A DNA stretch of 64,000 bases, taken from the NCBI RefSeq assembly GCF_014982715.1, contig NZ_JADCJY010000001.1:372001-436000 (forward strand), given 5' to 3'. A model generated the notes under the pieces. That model worked only from the letters and a program-made list of their open reading frames with translations. It was not told where the DNA came from and made no database searches. The translations under genes and the position numbers were made by a program. The DNA is from Gallalistipes aquisgranensis. Lineage in GTDB: Bacteria > Bacteroidota > Bacteroidia > Bacteroidales > Rikenellaceae. This document shows, piece after piece, positions 8,963 to 17,936 of this stretch (position 1 is the stretch's first letter; every line of letters begins with the position of its first letter).

Positions 8963-10246
8963 ATGATGAAACGAATTCTGATAGCCGGTTTCTGTCTGCT
9001 GGTTTCGTCCGGGGCGTGGGCCCAGCTTACGCTCGACGAATGTCGGCGGCTGGCCCGCGAGCACTATCCGGAGATCCGGCAGTACGATCTGATCCGGCAG
9101 AGCACGGAATACACTCTTTCGAATGCCCGCAGGGCGTATCTGCCGCAGCTGGCGCTCTCCGGGCAGGCCACCTGGCAGACCGATGTGCCGGGATTTCCGG
9201 AGGCGTTGACGGGAATGCTCGCAGGGCAGGGACTGCGTATCCCGGGAATGAACAAGGATCAGTATAAAGTCGCATTGGAGTTGAACCAGACTCTCTGGGA
9301 CGGCGGGAAATCCCGGGCCGACCGGGATGTCGCCCGGGCCGAATCGCTGGAGTCGCAGCGTTCGGTGGATGTCGACCTCTACTCGCTGGAGGGACGGGTG
9401 GACGACCTTTTTTTCGGGATATTGCTGCTCGAGGAACGGATCGGGCAGACGAAACTGACTGCGGACCTGTTGCGCAGCAATCTCGAAAAGGTGCGTTCGA
9501 TGCAGCGTAACGGTGTGGCCATGCAGACCGATGCCGATGCGGTGGAGGCCGAACTGCTCTCCGTGGGACAGCAGCTCGGGCAAGTCGAAGCGGCGTGCGA
9601 CAGCTACCGGAGAATGCTCGCGGTCTTCATCGGCCGGGAGACGGACGGTCTGCGTCTGGAGCGGCCTTCGGTCGCGGAGCCCTCCGGTTACGAACCTCGG
9701 CGTCCTGAACTGGAACTGTTCGATGCCCGGATCGGAAAATTGTCGGCGCAGGAGTCGCTGGTGAAATCTTCCGTACGGCCCCGTTTCGGGCTCTTCGCGC
9801 AAGGTTACTACGGGTATCCGGGGATGGATTACTTCGAGAGCATGATGTCGGACGACTGGTCGTGGAACGCGCTGGTCGGTGTGAAGATGTCGTGGAATTT
9901 CGGGGCCTATTATACCCGGAAGAATTCGCTGAACCGGTTGCGTACGGCCCGGGAGCAGATCGGTGTGCAGCGCGACGTCTTTCTGTTCAACACCCGTTTG
10001 CAGGTGGCCGAGGAGAGCGGGGAGATCGCCCGTTTGCGCAAGGCTCTGGCAGACGACGACCGGATCGTCGGCCTGCGCCGTTCGGTGCGTGAGGCGGCCG
10101 AGTCGAAACTGCGCAACGGGGTGATCGACACCAACGACCTGTTGCGGAAGATCACCGAGGAGAGCACGGCCGCCATCGCCCGCAGCGCCCGCGAGATCGA
10201 ATTGCTGAAAGCCATTTACGAACTGAAACACACGATAAACCGATGA
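8963..10246 (+). CDS. TolC-family outer-membrane efflux protein
   Basis: The product (427 aa) has a signal peptide (about 1-21, ending GAWA) and then QLTLDECRRLAREHYPEIRQ, the usual start of an outer-membrane factor (OEP) repeat. Long coiled-coil helices follow on both sides of short beta segments. It should form the outer-membrane duct for the ABC exporter encoded downstream. The ATG follows the TetR stop with no gap, and its own stop overlaps the next start (ATGA at 10243-10246), so it is translationally coupled. A second ATG three bases further on is an equally possible start. Confidence 0.92.
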   Translation: MMKRILIAGFCLLVSSGAWAQLTLDECRRLAREHYPEIRQYDLIRQSTEYTLSNARRAYLPQLALSGQATWQTDVPGFPEALTGMLAGQGLRIPGMNKDQYKVALELNQTLWDGGKSRADRDVARAESLESQRSVDVDLYSLEGRVDDLFFGILLLEERIGQTKLTADLLRSNLEKVRSMQRNGVAMQTDADAVEAELLSVGQQLGQVEAACDSYRRMLAVFIGRETDGLRLERPSVAEPSGYEPRRPELELFDARIGKLSAQESLVKSSVRPRFGLFAQGYYGYPGMDYFESMMSDDWSWNALVGVKMSWNFGAYYTRKNSLNRLRTAREQIGVQRDVFLFNTRLQVAEESGEIARLRKALADDDRIVGLRRSVREAAESKLRNGVIDTNDLLRKITEESTAAIARSAREIELLKAIYELKHTINR

Positions 10247-11139
10247 TGAGACGAATCTGGATTTGTGCTGCCGTATCGCTGACCGTAACGGCATGCGGCC
10301 GTGGCGGGGATTTCGATGCCACGGGAACTTTCGAGGCTACCGAAGTGGTCGTATCGGCCGAAGCGGCCGGACGTATCCTCTGTTTCGATGCGGAGGAGGG
10401 CGATGTGCTCGGGGCGGGCCGGCAGGTAGGTGCCATCGACACCGTGCAGCTCTATCTGCAGAAGTTGCAGATGGAACGGCAGCGGGCTTCCGTGCGGAGC
10501 GGCCGGCCCGATATTTCGAAACAGGCTTCGTCGCTGCGCGAGCAGATCGCCAAACAGCAGACCGAACGCCGGCGTGTGGAGAGCCTGCTCCGGGACGGTG
10601 CGGCGACCGCCAAGCAGCTCGACGACATAGATGCCCAGCTGCGGGTGCTGAACGGACAGCTGGATGCGTTGCTCTCCACGCTGGAGAACAACGCGCTCTC
10701 GATCGACGAGAACTCGTCGGCGATCGAACTTCAGATCGCGCAGATCGAGGACCGTCTGGCCAAATGCCGCATCGCCTCTCCAATCGGGGGGACGGTGCTT
10801 GCCAAATATGCCGAAGCCGGCGAACTGGCTTCGGTAGGGAAACCGCTGATGAAGGTGGCCGACCTGGAGCATATGCACCTGAGAGCCTATTTCACCTCGG
10901 ATCAGCTGGCCGGGTTGGAACTCGGGCAGCGGGTGACCGTCACGGCCGATTTCGGCGGAGAGCAGCAGGTGGATTACCCGGGGCGCATCGTGTGGATCGC
11001 CTCCGAGAGCGAATTTACGCCCAAAACCATTCAGACGCGCGATTCCCGGGCCAATCTGGTCTATGCCGTGAAGATCGCCGTCGAGAACGACGGAAAACTG
11101 AAGATCGGGCTGTACGGAGAGGTGCGGCTGGACGACTGA
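10243..11139 (+). CDS. HlyD/YbhG-like membrane-fusion lipoprotein
   Basis: The protein (298 aa) has a lipobox (SLTVTAC, Cys at 18), so it is probably anchored to the inner membrane by lipid. It shows the membrane-fusion plan: a first biotinyl-lipoyl half (VVSAEAAGRILCFDAEEGD), an alpha-helical hairpin (about 60-170, with RRRVESLLRDGAATAKQLDD), the returning lipoyl half (CRIASPIGGTVLAKYAEAGE) and a beta-barrel. It should join the ABC-2 permeases to the TolC-like protein. It overlaps the upstream gene by 4 bases and precedes the first ATPase by 24. Confidence 0.92.
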   Translation: MMRRIWICAAVSLTVTACGRGGDFDATGTFEATEVVVSAEAAGRILCFDAEEGDVLGAGRQVGAIDTVQLYLQKLQMERQRASVRSGRPDISKQASSLREQIAKQQTERRRVESLLRDGAATAKQLDDIDAQLRVLNGQLDALLSTLENNALSIDENSSAIELQIAQIEDRLAKCRIASPIGGTVLAKYAEAGELASVGKPLMKVADLEHMHLRAYFTSDQLAGLELGQRVTVTADFGGEQQVDYPGRIVWIASESEFTPKTIQTRDSRANLVYAVKIAVENDGKLKIGLYGEVRLDD

Positions 11140-11163
11140 CGAACCCGCAGGACGATAGAGATT

Positions 11164-12081
11164 ATGGATACGCAGTATGCCGTCGAAGTGGACGGACTGA
11201 CCAAACGCTACGGCCCGCTGACGGCGCTGGACCGGGTGTCGTTCGGGGTCGGACGGGGCGAGTTGTTCGGGCTGATCGGTCCCGACGGGGCCGGGAAGAC
11301 GACGCTGTTCCGGTTGCTGACGACGCTGCTCGACCCCGACGAGGGACGGGCCGCGGTGGACGGGTTCGACATCCGGACCGATTACCGGAAAATCCGGGAG
11401 CGGGTCGGATATATGCCGGGGCGGTTTTCGCTCTACCCCGATCTGTCGGTGGGGGAGAACCTCTCCTTTTTCGCCGCCTTATTCGGGGTTTCGACAGGGG
11501 ACCATTACGACCTGATCGCCCCCATTTACCGGCAGATCGAACCGTTCCGTACGCGCCGGGCCGGGAAACTTTCGGGTGGTATGAAACAAAAGCTGGCCCT
11601 GTGCTGCGCTCTGATCCACCGGCCCTCGGTGCTCTTTCTCGACGAACCGACCACGGGCGTGGACGCCGTCTCGCGCAGCGAGTTCTGGGACATGCTGGCC
11701 CGTCTGAAGGAACGGGGGATTTCGATGCTCGTCTCCACGCCCTATATGGACGAGGCGACGCGCTGCGACCGGGTCGCCCTCTGCAACGAGGGGAAACTGC
11801 TCGGAATCGATACTCCACAGGGGATCGTCGCCCGGTTCGACGAACCGCTTTACGCCCTCTCGGGGGAGAATATGTACGGACTGCTGCTCGAAGCCCGCCG
11901 GGCGGAGGGCGTGAGGGAGTGTTATCCCTTCGGGGAGGCGCACCATCTGGTAACCGCTCCCGGGTTCGATCCGCAGCGGTTCGCCGATGCGCTGGTCCGG
12001 AAAGGGTTCCGGGGTGTGACTGTCCGGACTGCCGAGCCGGGAATCGAGGATGTGTTTATCAAACTGATGCGCCATGAATGA
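11164..12081 (+). CDS. ABC transporter ATPase, equivalent to the first half of YbhF
   Basis: The protein (305 aa) contains Walker A GPDGAGKTT, signature LSGGMKQKLAL and Walker B VLFLDEPTTGVD. It has a C-terminal extension of about 90 residues, as in the CcmA/YbhF group. In E. coli YbhF two such cassettes are fused; here they are separate genes overlapping by 8 bases. It should power the ABC-2 permeases encoded just downstream. GPDG replaces the common GPNG in the P-loop, which is also usual for the first YbhF cassette. Confidence 0.94.
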   Translation: MDTQYAVEVDGLTKRYGPLTALDRVSFGVGRGELFGLIGPDGAGKTTLFRLLTTLLDPDEGRAAVDGFDIRTDYRKIRERVGYMPGRFSLYPDLSVGENLSFFAALFGVSTGDHYDLIAPIYRQIEPFRTRRAGKLSGGMKQKLALCCALIHRPSVLFLDEPTTGVDAVSRSEFWDMLARLKERGISMLVSTPYMDEATRCDRVALCNEGKLLGIDTPQGIVARFDEPLYALSGENMYGLLLEARRAEGVRECYPFGEAHHLVTAPGFDPQRFADALVRKGFRGVTVRTAEPGIEDVFIKLMRHE

Positions 12082-12814
12082 TCCGATCATATCCGTCCGG
12101 GAACTGAGCAAACGGTTCGGCGACTTTACGGCCGTCGACCGCATCTCCTTCGATGTCGCCCGGGGAGAAATATTCGGTTTCCTGGGAGCCAACGGGGCCG
12201 GGAAGACCACTGCGATGCGCATGCTGTGCGGATTGAGCTATCCTTCCTCGGGCTGCGGCACGGTGGCCGGGTTCGACGTGATGCGGGAGGGCGAACGGAT
12301 CAAGCGCCGCATCGGATACATGAGCCAGCGGTTTTCGCTGTACGACGACCTGACGGTGATGGAGAACATCCGCCTCTATGCCGGTATCTACGGACTGACG
12401 CACGGGGAGACGATGCGCCGGGCGGTCACGCTGCTCGACCGTCTGGACTTCCGCTCCGAAGCCGCTACATTGGTGGGTTCCCTGCCGCTGGGGTGGAAGC
12501 AGAAGCTGGCTTTCTCGGTGGCTACGGTGCACCGCCCCGAGGTGGTCTTCCTGGACGAGCCGACGGGCGGGGTCGATCCCGTGACCCGGCGTCAGTTCTG
12601 GGAACTGATCTACGAGGCGGCGGCCGGCGGGACGACCGTGTTTATCACCACGCATTACATGGACGAGGCCGAATACTGCTCGCGCGTGTCTATCATGGTC
12701 GACGGCCGGATTCGCGCGCTGGGTACGCCGGCCGAACTGAAAAAACAATTCGACGCGGAGACGATGGACGAAGTGTTCCGTACGTTGGCCCGCGGTGCAA
12801 AACGATCGGAGTGA
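12074..12814 (+). CDS. ABC transporter ATPase, equivalent to the second half of YbhF
   Basis: The protein (246 aa) carries Walker A GANGAGKTT and Walker B VVFLDEPTGGVD, but the ABC signature is altered to LPLGWKQKLAF in place of LSGGQ. The same change is known in the second cassette of YbhF-type proteins. The pair probably forms an asymmetric heterodimer in which one composite ATP site is weak. It overlaps the first ATPase by 8 bases, and its TGA overlaps the permease ATG. Confidence 0.94.
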   Translation: MNDPIISVRELSKRFGDFTAVDRISFDVARGEIFGFLGANGAGKTTAMRMLCGLSYPSSGCGTVAGFDVMREGERIKRRIGYMSQRFSLYDDLTVMENIRLYAGIYGLTHGETMRRAVTLLDRLDFRSEAATLVGSLPLGWKQKLAFSVATVHRPEVVFLDEPTGGVDPVTRRQFWELIYEAAAGGTTVFITTHYMDEAEYCSRVSIMVDGRIRALGTPAELKKQFDAETMDEVFRTLARGAKRSE

Positions 12815-13908
12815 TGAAGGGGAGTTTCATGTCGTTTGTCCGGAAAGAGACGCTGCATATCGTGCGCGATCCGCGTACGATGATGATCGTGCTGCTGATG
12901 CCCGTCATACAGATGGTTCTCTTCGGTTTCGCCATATCCAACGAGGTGAACAACATAGATGTCGCTGTCGTGGCTCCGCATCCCACGGAGGCGGTCCGGC
13001 AGGCCGTCGAACGGATGTCGTCCAATCCCTATTTCACGTTCAAGGGGTATGTGCCCGGAACGCGGGTCGACGCGACGCTCCGTTCGGGGGAGGCGGATGC
13101 CGTGGTCGTCTTCGCCGACGACTACGACCGCCGGATCGGGGCGTTCTCCCGGGGCGAAGGCGGGGAGGCGGCGCTCCAGATCGTGTTCGACGCTTCGGAT
13201 ACCAATACCGCATCGGCCGGGGCCGGCTATCTGAGAGGCGTGTTGCTGGGCGGCATGTCCGCCGCTTCGGCGCCGGAAACGCACCTGCTTTACAATCCCC
13301 AGATGAAGAGTTCGTACAGTTTCGTACCGGGTATCATGGGGATGATCTTCATGTTGATCTGCGCCATGATGACCTCCGTGTCGATCGTCCGTGAGAAGGA
13401 GACCGGAACGATGGAGGTGCTGCTGGTGTCGCCCGTGCGCCCGTTGCGGATCGTCTTCGCCAAGATGATCCCCTACTTCACGCTCTCGTGCGTCAACCTG
13501 CTGACCATCCTGCTGCTGGCCCGGTTCGTGCTGGAGGTGCCCATGTCGGGCAATCTGGTTCCGATCGTCGGGCTGTCGCTGCTCTACCTCGTGCTGGCGC
13601 TGGCGTTCGGGCTCTTCATCTCCACCGTCGCGGAGCGGCAGGCGACGGCGCTCATCATCTCCGCGATGCTGCTCCTGATGCCGATCATCATGCTCTCCGG
13701 ACTGGCTTTCCCTATCGAAAACATGCCGGGCGTTTTACAGGCTCTTTCGTGTGTCGTCCCCACGCGCTGGTATATCGAGGCCGTACGCAAACTGATGATC
13801 GAGGGGCTGCCGCTGGCCGCCGTGCTGAAGGAACTCTCCATTCTGGCGGCGATGACGCTCGTTCTGATCGTCGTGTCGCTCCGCAAGTTCAACGATAAAC
13901 TCGAATAG
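12814..13908 (+). CDS. ABC-2 type permease (YbhS-like)
   Basis: The 364-residue protein follows the ABC-2 exporter plan. One N-terminal membrane helix (MIVLLMPVIQMVLFGFAI) precedes a large periplasmic domain (about 45-175) and five further helices. IVREKETGTMEVLLVSPV is the conserved ABC-2 cytoplasmic loop. It should pair with the next permease to export a drug or amphiphile. The open frame continues upstream, but the start at 12814 is chosen because its ATG overlaps the ATPase stop (TGATG) and gives the family's length. Confidence 0.93.
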   Translation: MKGSFMSFVRKETLHIVRDPRTMMIVLLMPVIQMVLFGFAISNEVNNIDVAVVAPHPTEAVRQAVERMSSNPYFTFKGYVPGTRVDATLRSGEADAVVVFADDYDRRIGAFSRGEGGEAALQIVFDASDTNTASAGAGYLRGVLLGGMSAASAPETHLLYNPQMKSSYSFVPGIMGMIFMLICAMMTSVSIVREKETGTMEVLLVSPVRPLRIVFAKMIPYFTLSCVNLLTILLLARFVLEVPMSGNLVPIVGLSLLYLVLALAFGLFISTVAERQATALIISAMLLLMPIIMLSGLAFPIENMPGVLQALSCVVPTRWYIEAVRKLMIEGLPLAAVLKELSILAAMTLVLIVVSLRKFNDKLE

Positions 13909-13910
13909 CG

Positions 13911-15014
13911 ATGAGAATCCTCCGTATTTTGCTCGATAAGGAACTCCGGCAGTTCGTCCGCAATCCGTTCCTGCCGAAAATGGTGGTCATGTTTCCGCTG
14001 ATGGTGATGCTCGTCATTCCGTGGGTCACCACGATGGACGTGCGGCACATCAACGTCTCGGTGGTCGACAACGACCGCTCGCCGGCTTCGCGGAGACTGA
14101 TCCGGAAGATCGCCGCCTCGGACTATTTTACGCTGCGGAGCGTACAGGAACACTATGCCGTTTCGCTGGCAGCCCTCGATGCGGGCGATGTGGATGCCAT
14201 CGTCGAACTTCCCGACGGATTCGAGCGCTCGCTCTCGGGCGGGCCGTCCGAACGGGTGCGCATTTCGGCCAACGGGGTGAATGCCGTCAAAGGAAGCCTC
14301 GGGATGCAGTATCTGCTGCAAGTGGTGAACGGAACTCTTTCGGAACTGCGCGGCGAGAGGGGCCTGCCTCCGGCGGCCGATCCGGTCGTGGTGCAGAACC
14401 GTTACAATCCGACGCTGGATTATCGCCACTACATGATTCCTGCGCTGATGATCATGCTGCTCATCATGCTTTGCGGCTTTCTTCCGGCACTGAACATGGT
14501 AGGGGAAAAGGAGACGGGGACGATCGAACAGATCAACGTCACGCCCGTGAGCCGTCTGACTTTTACGCTGGCCAAACTGATTCCCTATTGGGTGATAGGG
14601 CTGGTCGTGCTGATGCTGGCGATGCTGCTGGCCTGGCTCGTTTACGGCCTGGTACCCGCCGGGTCGTTCGGGGCGATCTGCCTGGCGGCGGCGCTTTTCA
14701 TCCTCACGATGTCGGGGATCGGCGTCGTGGCGGCCAACCACTCGGCGACCATGCAGCAGACGATGTTCGTGATGTTCTTCTTCGTGATGATTTTCGTGCT
14801 GATGAGCGGCCTGATCACGCCCGTCGAGTCGATGCCCGAGTGGGCCCGGTGGATCACGCGATTCCTGCCGCCCCGCTATTTCGTCGACGCCATGCGTTCG
14901 GTCTATCTCAAGGGATCGTCCGTCGCGGAACTGTGGCCGGATTATGCGGCGCTGACTCTCTTCGCTGTCCTGTTCAACGGCTGGGCCGCCCTCAGTTACC
15001 GGAAACAGGCGTGA
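13911..15014 (+). CDS. ABC-2 type permease (YbhR-like)
   Basis: The protein (367 aa) has the same topology as its upstream neighbour: an N-terminal helix (VVMFPLMVMLVIPWVTTM), a periplasmic domain and a C-terminal five-helix bundle. VGEKETGTIEQINVTPVSR marks the conserved loop. It starts 2 bases after the first permease and closes the operon. A hairpin that overlaps its stop codon follows. Together the seven genes encode a complete exporter from inner membrane to outside; the substrate is not evident. Confidence 0.93.
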   Translation: MRILRILLDKELRQFVRNPFLPKMVVMFPLMVMLVIPWVTTMDVRHINVSVVDNDRSPASRRLIRKIAASDYFTLRSVQEHYAVSLAALDAGDVDAIVELPDGFERSLSGGPSERVRISANGVNAVKGSLGMQYLLQVVNGTLSELRGERGLPPAADPVVVQNRYNPTLDYRHYMIPALMIMLLIMLCGFLPALNMVGEKETGTIEQINVTPVSRLTFTLAKLIPYWVIGLVVLMLAMLLAWLVYGLVPAGSFGAICLAAALFILTMSGIGVVAANHSATMQQTMFVMFFFVMIFVLMSGLITPVESMPEWARWITRFLPPRYFVDAMRSVYLKGSSVAELWPDYAALTLFAVLFNGWAALSYRKQA

Positions 15015-15042
15015 TCCGGAGAAGGGGTCGAATCACGCCTGT
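15005..15042. terminator. Bidirectional terminator hairpin between convergent operons
   Basis: ACAGGCGTGAT (15005-15015) pairs perfectly with ATCACGCCTGT (15032-15042), an 11-base stem with a 16-base loop. It overlaps the stop of the ABC-2 permease and lies 14 bases beyond the last base of the PUL esterase on the other strand. There is no clear U-tract on either strand. Confidence 0.6.
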
Positions 15043-15056
15043 CCGGACGGTCCGTG

Positions 15057-16511
15057 TCAGTATGCGTCGTCCCACCGGTCGGTGCGGAACGGGGCCAGCG
15101 GCAGTCCCTCGGTAGTCGTTACGTTGGCGTCGGTCCAGTTCCGGAACGCATAGCGCAGGGCCACGGGTTCGGGGACGCTGTCGCAGGTCACTACGATCTC
15201 GTTGCGGTTTTCGGTGTGCCGTGCCCGGGCCGAATGGAAGCGGCGGTCGGCGCCGGCCAGCTCGAAGCCCCGGAGTTCGCCGGTGAAGTAGCTGAAACTG
15301 CCCCATGCGGCCGGAGCGTGGTCGGAGATTCCGCGGAACGTGACGACGGCCTTTCCTGCCGTGAACACCACCGTATCCACGACGGGAGGTTCCGGAAGCA
15401 CCTTGATGCCGTAGGTCCTGTCCAGCGCGAGCGAAGCCAGCCGCTGACCCACCTCTTTTTTATGCGGCGGATGGATGGCGGTGGGGTGTCCCAGGTCGGT
15501 CGTGGGCACGATTCCCGAGTTCGGTATCCGTTCGAGAGCTCTGTACTGGGCTTCGACGGTCAGCGGAAGGGTGATGCGCTCCTTGCCGTCATAGGTGAAG
15601 GGAGCCAGCTGGACATAATAGAACGGCATGTCGTCGTTGTGCCATTCCGAACGCCAGAGCCGTACCATCGAGGCCATCAGTTTGTCGTAGTCGAAATAGT
15701 TGTGCTGGTTCGACTCGCCCTGATACCAGATGAATCCCCGGGCGGTGAATTTCGTGAGCGGGGCGATCATGCCGTTGAACAGGTAGGAGGCTTTCGCCGC
15801 ATCGTGTCCGGCCCGGGGTGTCAGGGCCAGCTCCCGGTCGATCCCCTCGGTCGAACGGATGGCCTCCTCGGTCATCCACGGCTCGATGGCGATCCCTCCC
15901 ACATTGGGTGTGATGAGCCCGACGGGAACACCCAGCACCCGGTGGAGGTATTTGCCGAAGAAGTACCCTACGGCGCTGAAATCTCCCACACTGCGGGGTG
16001 TGGATTTGAGCCAGTTTCCGGGACAGTCTTCCTGCGGTTCGGATTTAGGTGTGGGCGGGACGGTGAACATGCGGATGTCGGGATAGCGGGAGGCTTCGAA
16101 AATCGTCTCGACGCTGCCCTCCACCGGCTGGCCGTAGAACCCGTGCACCGGCATCTCCATGTTCGACTGGCCGGAACAGATCCACACCTCGCCGGTCAGT
16201 ATGTCGTGCAGGGTCAGCGAGTCGGTACCGCAGACGATGCGCAGGCTGTGGGGACCTCCGGCCTGCGGGGTCTTTACCCGCACGAGCCAGCGGCCGTCGG
16301 TGCCGCTCGTCGTCGTGGCGGATTGTCCGCTCCATGAGGGCGTGACGGTTACCGTTTCCGACGGGGCGGCCCATCCCCAGAGGTTGACCCGGCTCGATCG
16401 CTGCAACACCATGTTGTCGCCCAGAATGGCCGGGAGGCGGATCTGGGAAACGCCGCACGCCGCGATGAGGCTGCAAATGGCGGACAGGAGGATTCTCTTC
16501 ATGGCTGTCAT
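15057..16511 (-). CDS. SASA-family carbohydrate O-acetylesterase (sialate 9-O-acetylesterase-like)
   Basis: The 484-residue SGNH-type hydrolase contains the block VWICSGQSNMEMP; the Ser of GQSN is residue 113 counted from the inner Met (16502) and is the expected nucleophile. HPTAIHPPHKKEVGQRLA near the C-terminus supplies the catalytic His. A beta-sandwich segment (about 20-100) precedes the catalytic core, as in Bacteroidetes sialate esterases. The N-terminus is a signal sequence with a possible lipobox (SLIAAC). It is the last gene of the PUL. Its ATG at 16511 overlaps the stop of the upstream beta-helix gene (ATGA), which favours that start over 16502. Family members remove acetyl groups from sialic acid, xylan or pectin, and the sequence does not settle which. 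Confidence 0.88.
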   Translation of the reverse strand: MTAMKRILLSAICSLIAACGVSQIRLPAILGDNMVLQRSSRVNLWGWAAPSETVTVTPSWSGQSATTTSGTDGRWLVRVKTPQAGGPHSLRIVCGTDSLTLHDILTGEVWICSGQSNMEMPVHGFYGQPVEGSVETIFEASRYPDIRMFTVPPTPKSEPQEDCPGNWLKSTPRSVGDFSAVGYFFGKYLHRVLGVPVGLITPNVGGIAIEPWMTEEAIRSTEGIDRELALTPRAGHDAAKASYLFNGMIAPLTKFTARGFIWYQGESNQHNYFDYDKLMASMVRLWRSEWHNDDMPFYYVQLAPFTYDGKERITLPLTVEAQYRALERIPNSGIVPTTDLGHPTAIHPPHKKEVGQRLASLALDRTYGIKVLPEPPVVDTVVFTAGKAVVTFRGISDHAPAAWGSFSYFTGELRGFELAGADRRFHSARARHTENRNEIVVTCDSVPEPVALRYAFRNWTDANVTTTEGLPLAPFRTDRWDDAY

Positions 16512-17917
16512 TCGTTTATGATCGTACCGGTGTGGATGCTGACGATCCCCTGTTCGCTTCCGCTCGTCTTGTATCGCGTGTTCCGGAGCGTTGCCCGTCC
16601 CACGTTGTCGAACCAGAGGGCGGGACGTGTCTCTTCGCCTTCGAACGTCAGGCTGACGTTCTCGAAGAGGACGTCGCGCACGTTGCGCAGGTACCAGCCC
16701 CAGCAGGGCAGCTGGCGCGAGTCGGCGGGCGGCTGTCCCACCTTCAGTTTCCGCAGGGCCGCATTGTCGTTGCCCGCGTAGCTGTACGAAATGTCGCGGA
16801 ACACCAGCTTGTCGAAACGTCCCCCGCGCCAACTCTCGGCCGACGCTGCGGCGAAGGTGATCCGGGTGGCGGTCACCCGTTCCACGAGGATGTCCCCCGC
16901 TTCGTTGCCTTCGTTGAGCACCATCATGATCGGATTGGTCACGCTGTCGATCCGGATGTCGTGGATGTGGATATCGTCCATGTCGCCCACGGCCCGGCCC
17001 CATCCTCCCGGCTGCAGCAGGATGGCCGACTGCATGTTGGTACGCCGCAGTTCGCGGGAGGTGCGGTGGGGATAGCGGCCGGGACCCTGGAAATCGCAGT
17101 GGGCGATGGTCAGGTCGGTCGAGGGCATGATCATGCGGATGCCGTTGCAGGCCGTGTTGATGTGGCAGTCGCTGATCGACATGTTGTCCCAGTAACCGCC
17201 CGCGATGGCGTCGTCGCCCGTGTGGAACTCGCAGTCGTGGATGACGATGTTTTTCCCGCCGCGGATGTGGATGCCGTCCCAGCCTTCGTTGATGGAGAGG
17301 CCGCGGAACGTGCAGTTTTCGATTTCGTAGGCCATGAAGGCGTAGTTGGCTGCGTTGTTGACCGTGATGTTTTCCATCGAGAAGTTGCGCGATTCGGCTA
17401 CGATGATCGTATGGGGGCCTCGCATTTTCTCCTCCCCGCGGGGATCGAATACATGGCAGCCGTCGATCGTCCCTTCGCCCTCGATGGTGAAGTTCTTCAG
17501 TCCCACGCCGAGAATCAGCGCCCGGTTCCAGCGGGCGTCACGCGAATTGTTGGCGTTCTGGCCTCCTCCTCCGCTGTCGAAACGGGAGATGTCCTTGGTC
17601 GGGACGTAGGATTCGTAACGGTCGAGGTCGGCGGTGGCCCGCAGTACGGCATCCGCTTCCAGATAGAGGCGGACGTTGTCTTTCAGGTGGATCGTACCCG
17701 TGACGAACACTCCTTTGGGTACCAGCACCACGCCGCCGCCCCGGGCGTTGCAGGCTTCGATGGCCGCGTTGATGGCTTGCGTGTTGAGCGTTTTTCCGTC
17801 CCCTTTCGCACCGAATTTGCGGATGTCGCAGACGTTGCGCTGCGGGGCGAAAGTTCCGGCCTGCACTGTAAAAGCCAGGGCGAACAGGAGGAACAGAACA
17901 AATGGAGTCTTTTTCAT
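16508..17917 (-). CDS. Secreted right-handed beta-helix glycosidase, GH28/pectate-lyase-3 superfamily
   Basis: The 469-residue protein has a signal peptide (MKKTPFVLFLLFALAFTVQA) and then CDIRKFGAKGDGKTLNTQAI, the entry motif of GH28-like beta-helices. Repeating coils fill the rest. The putative active face has GWDGIHIRG (D214) and TGDDAIAGG (D235, D236). The GHG and RIK motifs of classical polygalacturonases are absent; NGIRM (258-262) occupies the likely position. It may be a divergent GH28 or a related family with another specificity. It starts 19 bases after the GH13 gene; an in-frame ATG at 17956 would overlap that gene and precede the signal peptide. Confidence 0.88.
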   Translation of the reverse strand: MKKTPFVLFLLFALAFTVQAGTFAPQRNVCDIRKFGAKGDGKTLNTQAINAAIEACNARGGGVVLVPKGVFVTGTIHLKDNVRLYLEADAVLRATADLDRYESYVPTKDISRFDSGGGGQNANNSRDARWNRALILGVGLKNFTIEGEGTIDGCHVFDPRGEEKMRGPHTIIVAESRNFSMENITVNNAANYAFMAYEIENCTFRGLSINEGWDGIHIRGGKNIVIHDCEFHTGDDAIAGGYWDNMSISDCHINTACNGIRMIMPSTDLTIAHCDFQGPGRYPHRTSRELRRTNMQSAILLQPGGWGRAVGDMDDIHIHDIRIDSVTNPIMMVLNEGNEAGDILVERVTATRITFAAASAESWRGGRFDKLVFRDISYSYAGNDNAALRKLKVGQPPADSRQLPCWGWYLRNVRDVLFENVSLTFEGEETRPALWFDNVGRATLRNTRYKTSGSEQGIVSIHTGTIINE

Positions 17918-17936
17918 GCGTTGCGTAGGATTGGGT

